A program made the translations under genes and the position numbers. This document shows positions 1-8,303 of a DNA stretch of 33,730 bases, one piece after another. The notes below the pieces were generated by a model, which did not search any database, was not told where the DNA came from, and saw nothing but the letters and a program-made list of their open reading frames with translations. The DNA is taken from NCBI GenBank assembly GCA_030706225.1, contig JAUZOW010000007.1, positions 1 through 33,730 on the forward strand, in the 5' to 3' direction. This DNA is from Bacteroidota bacterium (GTDB taxonomy: Bacteria; Bacteroidota; Bacteroidia; Bacteroidales; FEN-979). Each line of letters starts with the position of its first letter. Positions within the stretch are counted from its first letter, which is position 1.

Positions 1-393
1 AAGAGCTTGTTCTCCGTTGTCGGGTTGAGAAACCAACAGGTTTTCCACATCCACCCCTAATTTCTGAGCATAAAACCTGTCGAATGCATGCTCTGCATCA
101 ATGAATGCAGCTATCCCCCCGTTTTTCTGAGCTTGAGCAATAGCATGAATCGCAAGGGTCGTTTTACCGGAAGATTCCGGGCCAAATATTTCAATCACAC
201 GACCTTTTGGTAAACCCCCGATTCCCAGTGCAAGATCCAGTCCGATAGATCCTGTAGGGATGACATCCACATTTTCAATGGCATTGTCACCAAGCTTCAT
301 CACAGTACCTTTTCCATAGGTCTTTTCAAGCTTGTCAAGCGTTAGTTGCAACGCTTTCATTTTTTCCTTGTTCACATCAGGATCTTTAGCCAT
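1..393 (-). CDS. recA: Recombinase RecA, N-terminal part (gene runs off the left edge)
   Basis: Reverse-strand translation from ATG at 393: [89 protein letters not shown]..., containing the RecA Walker A GPESSGKT. Not in the ORF track because it is open at the edge. Confidence 0.97.
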   Translation of the reverse strand, partial: MAKDPDVNKEKMKALQLTLDKLEKTYGKGTVMKLGDNAIENVDVIPTGSIGLDLALGIGGLPKGRVIEIFGPESSGKTTLAIHAIAQAQKNGGIAAFIDAEHAFDRFYAQKLGVDVENLLVSQPDNGEQAL

Positions 394-470
394 ATACTTT
401 TGATTATTAGGTTTTTATAATGGAATGATCTTTATTTATTCCTTCCTGTATCTTTCTTTCCCGAATTCAT

Positions 471-502
471 TTCCCGAAAGATCTTTTTATCTTTATCGGG
501 AA
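471..502 (-). promoter_or_regulatory. Hairpin in the recA leader
   Basis: TTCCCGA-AAGAT ... ATCTT-TA-TCGGGAA (7 + 5 bp with a 2-nt bulge, 6-nt loop). Confidence 0.55.
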
Positions 503-575
503 AGAGAGGGAAAGGTAATACATCTTTTTCCACTTTTTTTTTGTCTGTTGAAAAATAAGAGCAAAATCAGGGCAT

Positions 576-583
576 CAAAATTA
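576..583 (-). promoter_or_regulatory. Possible -7 box TAATTTTG for recA
   Basis: Complement of 576-583 matches TAnnTTTG; would give a ~175-nt leader. Confidence 0.4.
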
Positions 584-634
584 TAATTTTTACCGCTAAC
601 GAAGACGCATGAAGAAACCGAGTTATTAACAAAA

Positions 635-1279
635 TCAATCCTTCTTCAGGTGGTTGTAATATTTACAAACACCGGTCAATCCGCATTCTCCACACTTCGG
701 TTTCCGTGCCTGGCAAATATATCTTCCATGAAGAATCAGCCAGTGATGTGCAATGGAAATATACTTTTCAGGTATATTCTTGACCAGCTGCATTTCTGTC
801 TGGTATGGATTCCTCGCTCTGTAGGTCAATCCAATCCTTGCCGACACTCTGAAAACATGAGTATCCACAGCCATTGCCGGTTTCCGGAATGCTACCGAAG
901 ATATTACATTAGCTGATTTCCTTCCGATCCCGGGCAATGAAAGAAGATCTTCAAATCCGGAAGGCATGACTCCTTCAAATTTTTCCATCAATGCTTTTGC
1001 CATTCCAATGAGGTTTCGTGCCTTATTATTTGGATATGAGCAACTTTTAATCAGTTCGATTACCTCTTCCGGAGTGGCAGACGCCAGAGAAACAGTGTTC
1101 GGAAATCTCTTGAAAAAAGCCGGTGTAATCATGTTCACACGCTTATCGGTACATTGTGCTGAAAGAATAACTGCCACTGCAAGCTCATATGGATTTGCAT
1201 AAATAAGCTCTGTTTCAGCATCGGGACGATTCTCAAGAAAATATTCTATAACCTTTTCGTATCTCTCTTTCTTCGTCAT
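635..1279 (-). CDS. nth: Endonuclease III (DNA-(apurinic or apyrimidinic site) lyase)
   Basis: HhH motif LPGIGRKSANV, catalytic VDTHVFRVSARIGL and a C-x6-C-x2-C-x5-C 4Fe-4S motif (CQARKPKCGECGLTGVC). Start set at ATG 1279 rather than track TTG 1297, because the TTG lies inside a -7-like box. Confidence 0.96.
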   Translation of the reverse strand: MTKKERYEKVIEYFLENRPDAETELIYANPYELAVAVILSAQCTDKRVNMITPAFFKRFPNTVSLASATPEEVIELIKSCSYPNNKARNLIGMAKALMEKFEGVMPSGFEDLLSLPGIGRKSANVISSVAFRKPAMAVDTHVFRVSARIGLTYRARNPYQTEMQLVKNIPEKYISIAHHWLILHGRYICQARKPKCGECGLTGVCKYYNHLKKD

Positions 1280-1294
1280 AAAAACGAATTTGGA

Positions 1295-1302
1295 CAAAAG
1301 TA
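1295..1302 (-). promoter_or_regulatory. -7 box TACTTTTG for nth
   Basis: Complement of 1295-1302 matches TAnnTTTG, just upstream of ATG 1279. Confidence 0.5.
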
Positions 1303-1331
1303 AAGAAAATCAACGCATGAACTATTTTGTT

Positions 1332-1339
1332 TATGTTTG
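1332..1339 (+). promoter_or_regulatory. -7 box TATGTTTG for the FAD oxidoreductase gene
   Basis: Matches TAnnTTTG, 16 nt upstream of ATG 1356. Confidence 0.5.
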
Positions 1340-1355
1340 CAATTGCTGAAAGATC

Positions 1356-2585
1356 ATGAGCCAAACTGACTTTGATTTAACGATTATCGGCGCCGGACCT
1401 GCCGGATGTACTGCTGCCCTTTTCCTGGCGGGTAGCGGACTGTCCATAGCACTCATTGACAAATCTTCCATGCCTTGTGATAAAATCTGCGGAGATGCTC
1501 TCAGCGGGATGGTTCTTTCGGTAATGAAAAGAATACCCGGAAATGTTTACCAGGATTTCCTTGCCGAACCCGGTAAACATTCCTGCTATGGGATCCGGTT
1601 TTGTGCTCCGGGAGGACATAAACTGGATCTGCCATTCCCTTCCGGTTCGGGTTCTGATAATGGCTCCGCTCCAGGTTATGTTATGAGACGTCATCTCTTT
1701 GACGGTTTTCTGCTCCGGGAACTCCGGAAAGATCCTTCTATTTCATTTTTCCCTGATTGCTTTATTACAGATATTCAGAGAAATACAGAATTTTTATTGA
1801 TGAAAGGAAAGAATATTTCTATCCGTTCACGTATGATTCTTGGCGCAGATGGCACTCATTCCTTAACTGGCCGACTTCTTGCGGGTAATATATTGAATCG
1901 TAAAACGTTATGGATAGGAACCCGGGGATATTTCAGGAATGTGAAGGATTTTCATCCTAAAGGTTATATTGAACTCATTTTTCTCAGGGATCTGCTTCCC
2001 GGCTATTTATGGATCTTCCCTATGGAAGATGGAACAGCCAATGTAGGATTCGGAGTAATGCAACGTTCTGTCAGCCAGATTAATCCATCAAAACAGCTTA
2101 CAGAGATCCTTTCCCATCATCCTTTTTTGAAAGAACGGTTCCGGGAGGCAAAACTCATCGGAAATCTGGAAGTTCACGGACTCAACCCGGGACCAGATCC
2201 GAAAAGGGTTTCCGGTGAAAGGTTCTTGTTGGCCGGTGATGCTGCATCCTTGATCGATCCCTTTACTGGAGAAGGAATCGGTAATGCAATGGCTTCCGGG
2301 GAAATCGCGTCACGTGTCATCCGGGAAGCCTTCCGGGTTCAGGATTTTTCGGCGGACTTTCTAAAACAGTACGATGAAAAAATCAAAATGAAGTTTTTCG
2401 GAGAATTAAAAACGGACCTCGTTCTTCACAGACTGGCTAAACATCCCTGGCTTTTTGACTTCGTGGTGAAAAAAGCACTTCACAATCCTCAGTTGGTAGA
2501 AATATTCCGGAAAATGTATACTGTGGATGAAATTCGCTCCCTTCTGACAAAGCCCGGTTTTTACTTAAATCTTTTATTTAAATAA
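1356..2585 (+). CDS. NAD(P)/FAD-dependent oxidoreductase, geranylgeranyl reductase family
   Basis: N-terminal Rossmann motif DLTIIGAGPAGCTAALFLAGSG, internal GAD motif, and LLAGDAASLIDPFTGEGIGNAMASG typical of the geranylgeranyl reductase/FixC family. Confidence 0.88.
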   Translation: MSQTDFDLTIIGAGPAGCTAALFLAGSGLSIALIDKSSMPCDKICGDALSGMVLSVMKRIPGNVYQDFLAEPGKHSCYGIRFCAPGGHKLDLPFPSGSGSDNGSAPGYVMRRHLFDGFLLRELRKDPSISFFPDCFITDIQRNTEFLLMKGKNISIRSRMILGADGTHSLTGRLLAGNILNRKTLWIGTRGYFRNVKDFHPKGYIELIFLRDLLPGYLWIFPMEDGTANVGFGVMQRSVSQINPSKQLTEILSHHPFLKERFREAKLIGNLEVHGLNPGPDPKRVSGERFLLAGDAASLIDPFTGEGIGNAMASGEIASRVIREAFRVQDFSADFLKQYDEKIKMKFFGELKTDLVLHRLAKHPWLFDFVVKKALHNPQLVEIFRKMYTVDEIRSLLTKPGFYLNLLFK

Positions 2586-2594
2586 CAGTATTTA

Positions 2595-3689
2595 TTAATT
2601 GGCTGTCAATATGGTAACAGATCCGCGATAGACATCTGTGCCATTTTGTCCGGTACATTTAAGAATGTAAAAATAGGCGCCATCGGATAGATTATCCCCT
2701 TTCCAGTCACCGCTTTTATAATTATTTTTTTCGTACACCTTCTTACCCCACCGGTCGAAAACCACCAATTCGGTATTGAAAAATGCCTCCCGGTAATCCT
2801 TGGCCGGATTTCCTTCAATCCGGATCATAAAGTCGTCATTGCTACCATCCCCATTAGGTGTAAAAACATTGGGTATCTTTAATTTAGCCTCTTTTACATA
2901 AACAATATGTGTAAGTGTCGTATCACAGGAATTCTGATCCGTATAATTCAGATGGACTTCATATTCACCGGTCTTTGTATATGTATGATTGGCAGGATTT
3001 TCATTTTGGACGGTATGATTATCTGCAAAATCCCATTCCCAATTCGTCATATAATGCTTCACTGAATCGGGAAAAAAGACTGTCAGAATCGGGTTGCTGA
3101 GATAAACCGTATCACCGGGTTTTACATCAAAGGTCACATTGGGCATTTTCAGGACATCCACATTATAATCTTTCGAAAGCTTGCAATTAAAAGAATCCTG
3201 AACTGTAAATGTATAAGTTCCTTTACATAGCCCGAAAACAATGGTATCCTGTGAATATCCCGCTGCCCAGAGGTACTGGTACGGCGGTGTTCCACCGGAG
3301 ACATGAACTTTAAATTGACCTTTGCAGGTTCCCGGGCAATCGAGTGGATTGTAACGGTACAGCGTATCGATTGTCATTTGGGGATGCATCCGTAGATGAG
3401 CTCTATTGCTGGTTGCAGTATCCAAACCGGAAATCACTCTGCAGGAATAATATCCGGCATCCGCCCCCCTGACGGAATCAATAACGAACAGAGAATCTGT
3501 TGCAAAAGGAATAACCTGGGAATTCTTCATCCATTGGTAAGCAAATGTTCCTGATCCTTGTACCTTAACAGTAAAAGCAATACTGTCCTTATAGCAGACA
3601 ATAGTATCGGAAGGTGTGACTGTACATGTGATCTGGGCACCGGCATAAAAGCTGGGAAGAAGGAACAAAAACAGGGTTAGTCTCTTCAT
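2595..3689 (-). CDS. Secreted Ig/PKD-domain protein with gliding-motility-associated (T9SS type B) C-terminal sorting domain
   Basis: Signal peptide MKRLTLFLFLLPSFYAGA, Ig-like and PKD-like segments, and C-terminus IPNVFTPNGDGSNDDF...VVFDRWGKKVYE...DGAYFYILKC. Confidence 0.9.
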   Translation of the reverse strand: MKRLTLFLFLLPSFYAGAQITCTVTPSDTIVCYKDSIAFTVKVQGSGTFAYQWMKNSQVIPFATDSLFVIDSVRGADAGYYSCRVISGLDTATSNRAHLRMHPQMTIDTLYRYNPLDCPGTCKGQFKVHVSGGTPPYQYLWAAGYSQDTIVFGLCKGTYTFTVQDSFNCKLSKDYNVDVLKMPNVTFDVKPGDTVYLSNPILTVFFPDSVKHYMTNWEWDFADNHTVQNENPANHTYTKTGEYEVHLNYTDQNSCDTTLTHIVYVKEAKLKIPNVFTPNGDGSNDDFMIRIEGNPAKDYREAFFNTELVVFDRWGKKVYEKNNYKSGDWKGDNLSDGAYFYILKCTGQNGTDVYRGSVTILTAN

Positions 3690-3873
3690 TAATGGAAAAA
3701 ATTCAGGGTAAAAATACTAATTATTTCAATACACCGGATTATGGTGTTCTATGTCATGTTAACGCTCATAAAGAAGGCAAAAGTATAAAAACCGTCAAAT
3801 CGTCGCAAGAATTAGAATGTAATCTGACAGAAATTCCTGAATTCAAGTTATCAACCTTTTGGCAAATTTTTTG

Positions 3874-3914
3874 ATACGGGCGGATATGTCTGAAGGTATT
3901 ATAAATGCCCGTAT
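3874..3914 (+). promoter_or_regulatory. Inverted repeat / hairpin in the clpB leader (ATACGGGC ... GCCCGTAT)
   Basis: Perfect 8-bp arms at 3874-3881 and 3907-3914 with a 25-nt loop, ending a few nt before AAGGAG (3921-3926) and ATG 3936. Confidence 0.6.
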
Positions 3915-3935
3915 AGATGAAAGGAGATCAACACT

Positions 3936-6533
3936 ATGAATTTAAATCAATTTACGATCAAATCCCAGGAAGCAGTCCAGAAAGCAATGGAAATTGCCCA
4001 GGCCGGTCACAACCAGTCAGTTGAGACATCTCATATTTTAAAAGGGATGCTGATGGAAGACGATAATGTCGTTCCCTGGCTTCTGAAAAAGATGAATGTC
4101 AACCTGGAACCCGTAAAACAGGTGCTTGATAAAATGATTGAATCCCTTCCGAAAGTCACCGGGGCTTGTGACCAATACCTTTCTGCTGATGCCAGTCAGG
4201 CTTTGCAGAAAGCTTCTGTATTTGCCCAGGAAATGAAAGATGAATTCGTTTCTATTGAACATCTTTTACTGGGATTGCTGTCGGTGAATGATTCCGTTTC
4301 GCGTTTATTAAAGGACAACGGGGTTACGGAAAAAGATCTGAAATCAGCCGTAAAGCAGCTTCGAAAAGGATCAACGGTTAAAAGCCAGTCGGTTGAAGAA
4401 ACTTATAACTCACTAAATAAATATGCCCGGAACCTGAATGAACTGGCTCGTGCAGGAAAGCTGGACCCGGTCATCGGGCGTGATGAAGAGATCCGCAGAA
4501 TTCTTCAGATCCTTTCCCGGCGAACCAAGAACAATCCTATCCTGATCGGGGAACCGGGAGTCGGGAAAACAGCTATTGCAGAGGGAATTGCCCATCGTAT
4601 TATTGATGGAGATGTTCCGGAAAATCTGAAAACAAAACAGATTTTTTCCCTGGATATGGGTGCTTTGATTGCTGGAGCAAAATACAAGGGTGAATTTGAG
4701 GAAAGGCTGAAAAGCGTTATTAATGAAGTAATTTCAGCAGATGGAGAGATTATTCTTTTCATTGATGAGATCCATACCCTGGTAGGAGCCGGCGCCAGCG
4801 AAGGTGCTATGGATGCCGCCAACATCCTGAAACCAGCCCTGGCAAGAGGCGAATTGAGAGCTATCGGCGCTACAACGTTGAAAGAGTACCAAAGGTATTT
4901 TGAAAAAGATAAAGCTCTTGAACGCCGTTTTCAGCCAGTTATGGTCAATGAACCGGATACACTGGATGCCATCTCGATTCTGAGAGGATTAAAGGAAAAA
5001 TATGAAACGTACCATCATGTGCGTATCAAGGATGAGGCTGTCATCTCTGCAGTAGAATTATCTCAGCGGTATATCAGCGATCGTTTCCTCCCGGATAAAG
5101 CCATTGATCTGATCGACGAAGCTGCAGCAAAACTCCGTCTGGAAATCAATTCCGTTCCCGAAGAAGTAGAAGTCATCGAACGGAAAATCAGACAGATGGA
5201 AATTGAGCGGGAAGCTATCAAAAGAGAAGACGATTCGGAAAAGTTGAAGAATCTTTCGAAGGAAATCGCCGATCTGTCAGAAGAAAGAGATAAGCTGAAA
5301 GCAAAATGGCAAGGCGAAAAAGAGCTGGTTGAAAAGATCCAGGAAAATAAAAAGGAGATTGAAAATCTGAAATTGGAAGCCGATCAGGCAAACCGTTCCG
5401 GTGATCTGGGAAAAGTTGCAGAAATCCGTTACGGACGTCTTCCCGAAATTGAAAAAGAAATCGACCGGCTTAAAAAGCAGTTGATGGGACTTCAGAAAGA
5501 CAAAGCGTTGGTCAATGAAGAGGTCGGAACGGAAGAGATTGCCGAAGTGGTTTCCCGCTGGACCGGTATTCCGGTAAGCAGGATGCTGCAAAGTGAAAAG
5601 CAAAAACTGCTAAGTCTTGAAAAGGAACTTCATATGCGTGTTGTCGGTCAGGAGGAAGCTATCGATGCGGTATCCGATGCTATCCGCAGAAGTCGTGCAG
5701 GATTGCAGGATTCACGCAGGCCTATCGGTTCCTTTATCTTCCTGGGAACCACAGGTGTCGGTAAAACAGAACTTGCCAAAGCACTGGCAGAATTCCTTTT
5801 CAACAATGAGAACAACATGATCCGGATCGATATGTCGGAATACCAGGAAAGACATACTGTTTCACGTCTTATCGGTGCACCTCCGGGATATATTGGCTAT
5901 GAAGAAAGCGGTCAGCTTACCGAAGCGGTCCGGAGAAAACCTTATTCGGTTGTCCTGTTGGATGAGATCGAAAAAGCACATCCGGATGTTTTCAATGTTC
6001 TTCTTCAGGTGCTTGATGACGGGCGTCTGACTGATAATAAAGGACGTACCGTGGATTTTAAAAACACCATCATCATTATGACATCGAACATCGGTTCTCA
6101 TATTATTCAGGAAAACCTGGAAAAGGTAAATGAACAGAACCGCGGTGAAATATTTAACAGAACCAGGGAACAGGTCTTTGATTTATTGAAAAAGACTATA
6201 CGGCCTGAGTTTCTGAACCGTGTCGATGAGATCATCATGTTCCAGCCCCTGACCCGGAAAGAAATCAGCAAAGTGGTTGAACTTCAGATCAACCGTGTGA
6301 AACAGATGCTGGAAAAAAATGATATTCATCTTTCGGTCACTCCCGCTGCCATCGATCTGATCGCGACTGCAGGATTTGATCCCCAGTATGGAGCACGGCC
6401 CGTTAAAAGGGTTATCCAGCGTGACCTTCTGAATGAATTATCCAAAATGATCCTCGCCGGGAAAGTGGATAAAGACTCGGAAATCAGGGTTGACGGGAAG
6501 GAAGGGAGATTGGAGTTTTCTAATTATAATTAG
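3936..6533 (+). CDS. clpB: ATP-dependent chaperone ClpB
   Basis: 865 aa; Clp_N repeats, two Walker A motifs ([25 protein letters not shown]), middle coiled-coil, [32 protein letters not shown]. Confidence 0.98.
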   Translation: MNLNQFTIKSQEAVQKAMEIAQAGHNQSVETSHILKGMLMEDDNVVPWLLKKMNVNLEPVKQVLDKMIESLPKVTGACDQYLSADASQALQKASVFAQEMKDEFVSIEHLLLGLLSVNDSVSRLLKDNGVTEKDLKSAVKQLRKGSTVKSQSVEETYNSLNKYARNLNELARAGKLDPVIGRDEEIRRILQILSRRTKNNPILIGEPGVGKTAIAEGIAHRIIDGDVPENLKTKQIFSLDMGALIAGAKYKGEFEERLKSVINEVISADGEIILFIDEIHTLVGAGASEGAMDAANILKPALARGELRAIGATTLKEYQRYFEKDKALERRFQPVMVNEPDTLDAISILRGLKEKYETYHHVRIKDEAVISAVELSQRYISDRFLPDKAIDLIDEAAAKLRLEINSVPEEVEVIERKIRQMEIEREAIKREDDSEKLKNLSKEIADLSEERDKLKAKWQGEKELVEKIQENKKEIENLKLEADQANRSGDLGKVAEIRYGRLPEIEKEIDRLKKQLMGLQKDKALVNEEVGTEEIAEVVSRWTGIPVSRMLQSEKQKLLSLEKELHMRVVGQEEAIDAVSDAIRRSRAGLQDSRRPIGSFIFLGTTGVGKTELAKALAEFLFNNENNMIRIDMSEYQERHTVSRLIGAPPGYIGYEESGQLTEAVRRKPYSVVLLDEIEKAHPDVFNVLLQVLDDGRLTDNKGRTVDFKNTIIIMTSNIGSHIIQENLEKVNEQNRGEIFNRTREQVFDLLKKTIRPEFLNRVDEIIMFQPLTRKEISKVVELQINRVKQMLEKNDIHLSVTPAAIDLIATAGFDPQYGARPVKRVIQRDLLNELSKMILAGKVDKDSEIRVDGKEGRLEFSNYN

Positions 6534-6610
6534 GAAGCCTTGATTAGAAATTAGAAATTAGGAATTAGGAAGCCTTGTTTAGAAATTAGAAATTAGAAAT
6601 TAGGAATTGG
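6530..6610. repeat. Short AT-rich tandem repeat: heptamer (ATTAGAA)n within two ~35-bp units (TTAGGAAGCCTTG...)
   Basis: TTAGGAAGCCTTG at 6530-6542 and again at 6565-6577, each followed by runs of ATTAGAA heptamers. The clpB stop codon (6531-6533) lies inside the first unit. Confidence 0.85.
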
Positions 6611-6632
6611 GAAGAATGATATCATCCTCTCC

Positions 6633-7382
6633 TTACTTCCTCTCCGTTCCTTCCTCCTCAATTCCTTTTTCGGGTACGGTATCGGGAATTAGAATATCCA
6701 GCTTTATCCGGATTCCTTTTTCATAAGATTCTTTGCGGGTAATTTCGCCTTTTTCGTTGTAATAGATCCAGATACCATCAGGATCTCCTTTATGGTATTG
6801 ACCTGTGAATATTTTCTGTCCGGAAAGGAAAAAGGCTTCAACAGGTCCTTCCCGCAGATCATCAAGGTACATCCCTTTCAGTTTTATCTTTCCATCCTGG
6901 TAATATTGCACCCAGGAGCCTGTCTTTTTCCCATTCTTCCAGGAAATAAAATCAGACTTTCCGCCTGAAGGATAATAGGTTATCTCATCACCCTCCTTGA
7001 TGCCTATTTTATAATTCTCTTCGGATACAAGAGCGCCATCGTATTCACTGTAAAATTTCCAGAGTCCTTCCCTCTTCTCATTTACGAAAACGCCTTCAGC
7101 CATCTTGAATCCGTTTTTAAAGAAGGAAGTAAATTGGGACCTTGTACCGTTGCCGGTCATCAAGGAACGGGCTTTCAGTTTACCGTTTGGATAGTAATAG
7201 TGAAACTCACCGATGGGTATATTATTCAGGAAATGACCATCATATACTTTTTTTCCGGTACTGTCAAGCTTTCTCCAGTAACCCTGCTTATTTCCAAGAT
7301 TATCCTTACGATTGATCGTATCCTGGGAAAATGAAGAAATGTAAAAGCAGCTCAATAAAAAGAAACAGAATATCTTTTTCAT
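6633..7382 (-). CDS. MORN-variant repeat protein (toxin-antitoxin system YwqK-like), exported
   Basis: Signal peptide followed by repeated G-x-W-x-x-Y-x-x-x-G-K motifs (KQGYWRKLDSTGK, EGLWKFYSEYDG, TGSWVQYYQDGKIK, DGIWIYYNEKGE). Confidence 0.82.
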   Translation of the reverse strand: MKKIFCFFLLSCFYISSFSQDTINRKDNLGNKQGYWRKLDSTGKKVYDGHFLNNIPIGEFHYYYPNGKLKARSLMTGNGTRSQFTSFFKNGFKMAEGVFVNEKREGLWKFYSEYDGALVSEENYKIGIKEGDEITYYPSGGKSDFISWKNGKKTGSWVQYYQDGKIKLKGMYLDDLREGPVEAFFLSGQKIFTGQYHKGDPDGIWIYYNEKGEITRKESYEKGIRIKLDILIPDTVPEKGIEEEGTERK

Positions 7383-7401
7383 AGGGAAAGAACGAAAAAC
7401 C

Positions 7402-7422
7402 TATTTTTGCATTGCAAAAGTA
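7402..7422. promoter_or_regulatory. Face-to-face -7 boxes forming a bidirectional promoter between recR (+) and the MORN gene (-)
   Basis: + strand TATTTTTG (7402-7409) and - strand TACTTTTG (complement of 7415-7422) both match TAnnTTTG; core palindrome TTTTGCA-T-TGCAAAA at 7405-7419. No -33 TTG at the expected spacing. Confidence 0.6.
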
Positions 7423-7444
7423 AAGAATGTTTTAACAATTTCCT

Positions 7445-8068
7445 TTGGACAATTATCCATCAAAAATATTAGAAAATGCAGTCAATGAACTGGCCAAATT
7501 ACCTGGAATCGGCAAAAAGACTGCATTACGACTGGCTCTTTACCTTCTCCGGCAGGATCCTGCTGAAGTGGAAGCTTTCGGTACGGCCATCATCAAGTTG
7601 CGTAACGAAATTCTTTACTGTAAAATATGCCATAATATCTCCGACGAGGAAATCTGCCCGATCTGTTCAAGTCCGAAGCGGAATGCAGCTATTGTTTGTG
7701 TTGTAGAGAATATCCGGGATGTCATGGCAATTGAAAATACGGGACAATTTCAAGGAGTTTACCATGTTCTCGGAGGAATCATTTCTCCGGTTGAGGGGAT
7801 CGGGCCGGATCAGTTAACTATTGACAAACTGGTCAACCGGGTCAGGGAAGGAACGATCAGGGAAATCATCCTTGCTTTGCCAACGACCATTGAAGGAGAT
7901 ACCACTAATTTCTATTTATATAAAAAAATAAAGGAATTCCCGGTTAAGATGACTGCCATTGCCCGAGGAATCTCCATCGGGGATGAGCTGGAATATACCG
8001 ATGAAGTAACGCTTGGACGGTCCATATTGAACCGGACTCCTTACGAAACGCTTCTTCCCGGCCGATAA
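7445..8068 (+). CDS. recR: Recombination mediator RecR (TTG start)
   Basis: [20 protein letters not shown] HhH, zinc finger [16 protein letters not shown], Toprim [16 protein letters not shown]...YHVLGG. Confidence 0.97.
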   Translation: MDNYPSKILENAVNELAKLPGIGKKTALRLALYLLRQDPAEVEAFGTAIIKLRNEILYCKICHNISDEEICPICSSPKRNAAIVCVVENIRDVMAIENTGQFQGVYHVLGGIISPVEGIGPDQLTIDKLVNRVREGTIREIILALPTTIEGDTTNFYLYKKIKEFPVKMTAIARGISIGDELEYTDEVTLGRSILNRTPYETLLPGR

Positions 8069-8072
8069 AAAA

Positions 8073-8303
8073 TTATCCGGCTTCGATTTCGAAAAGCTGA
8101 AGTTGTTTTGCTTTCACTACAGGAAAGGCAGGTTTGGCATCTTTATAGTTTTCCATCAGGGGCCGGATGGATTTCTTGATAACTTTTACCGGTGTTGTGC
8201 CTCTCATTCTGCAATAATTTTCCAGAGATTTTTTCTGGCCGGCAGTCAGCTTCAGTTGAACAGTTTTATAACGGACTGGCTTTCTTTTTTTGCTTTTACT
8301 CAT
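8073..8303 (-). CDS. Small basic ribbon-helix-helix-like protein with C-terminal QLQLF motif
   Basis: 76 aa; YKTVQLKLTAGQKKSLENYCRMRGTTPVKVIKKSIRPLMENY fits a beta-alpha-alpha RHH pattern; C-terminus KAKQLQLFEIEAG. ATGA start/stop overlap with glmM. Confidence 0.72.
   Translation of the reverse strand: MSKSKKRKPVRYKTVQLKLTAGQKKSLENYCRMRGTTPVKVIKKSIRPLMENYKDAKPAFPVVKAKQLQLFEIEAG

Noticed and set aside
3692-3874. 60-aa + strand ORF between the T9SS protein and clpB
   Set aside because: No recognisable domain, it starts on the divergent gene's promoter side, overlaps the first base of the clpB leader hairpin, and has low-complexity composition; likely spurious.
5277-5603. 108-aa antisense ORF inside clpB (and similar antisense ORFs in pnp, ligA, glmM, DUF5916)
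   Set aside because: Lies opposite a strongly conserved coding frame; codon usage and composition look like the complement of the real gene.
8058-8090. Possible bidirectional terminator GGCCGATAA...TTATCCGG between convergent recR and the RHH gene
   Set aside because: Imperfect (bulged) arms and extremely short intergenic gap; cannot be distinguished from chance.
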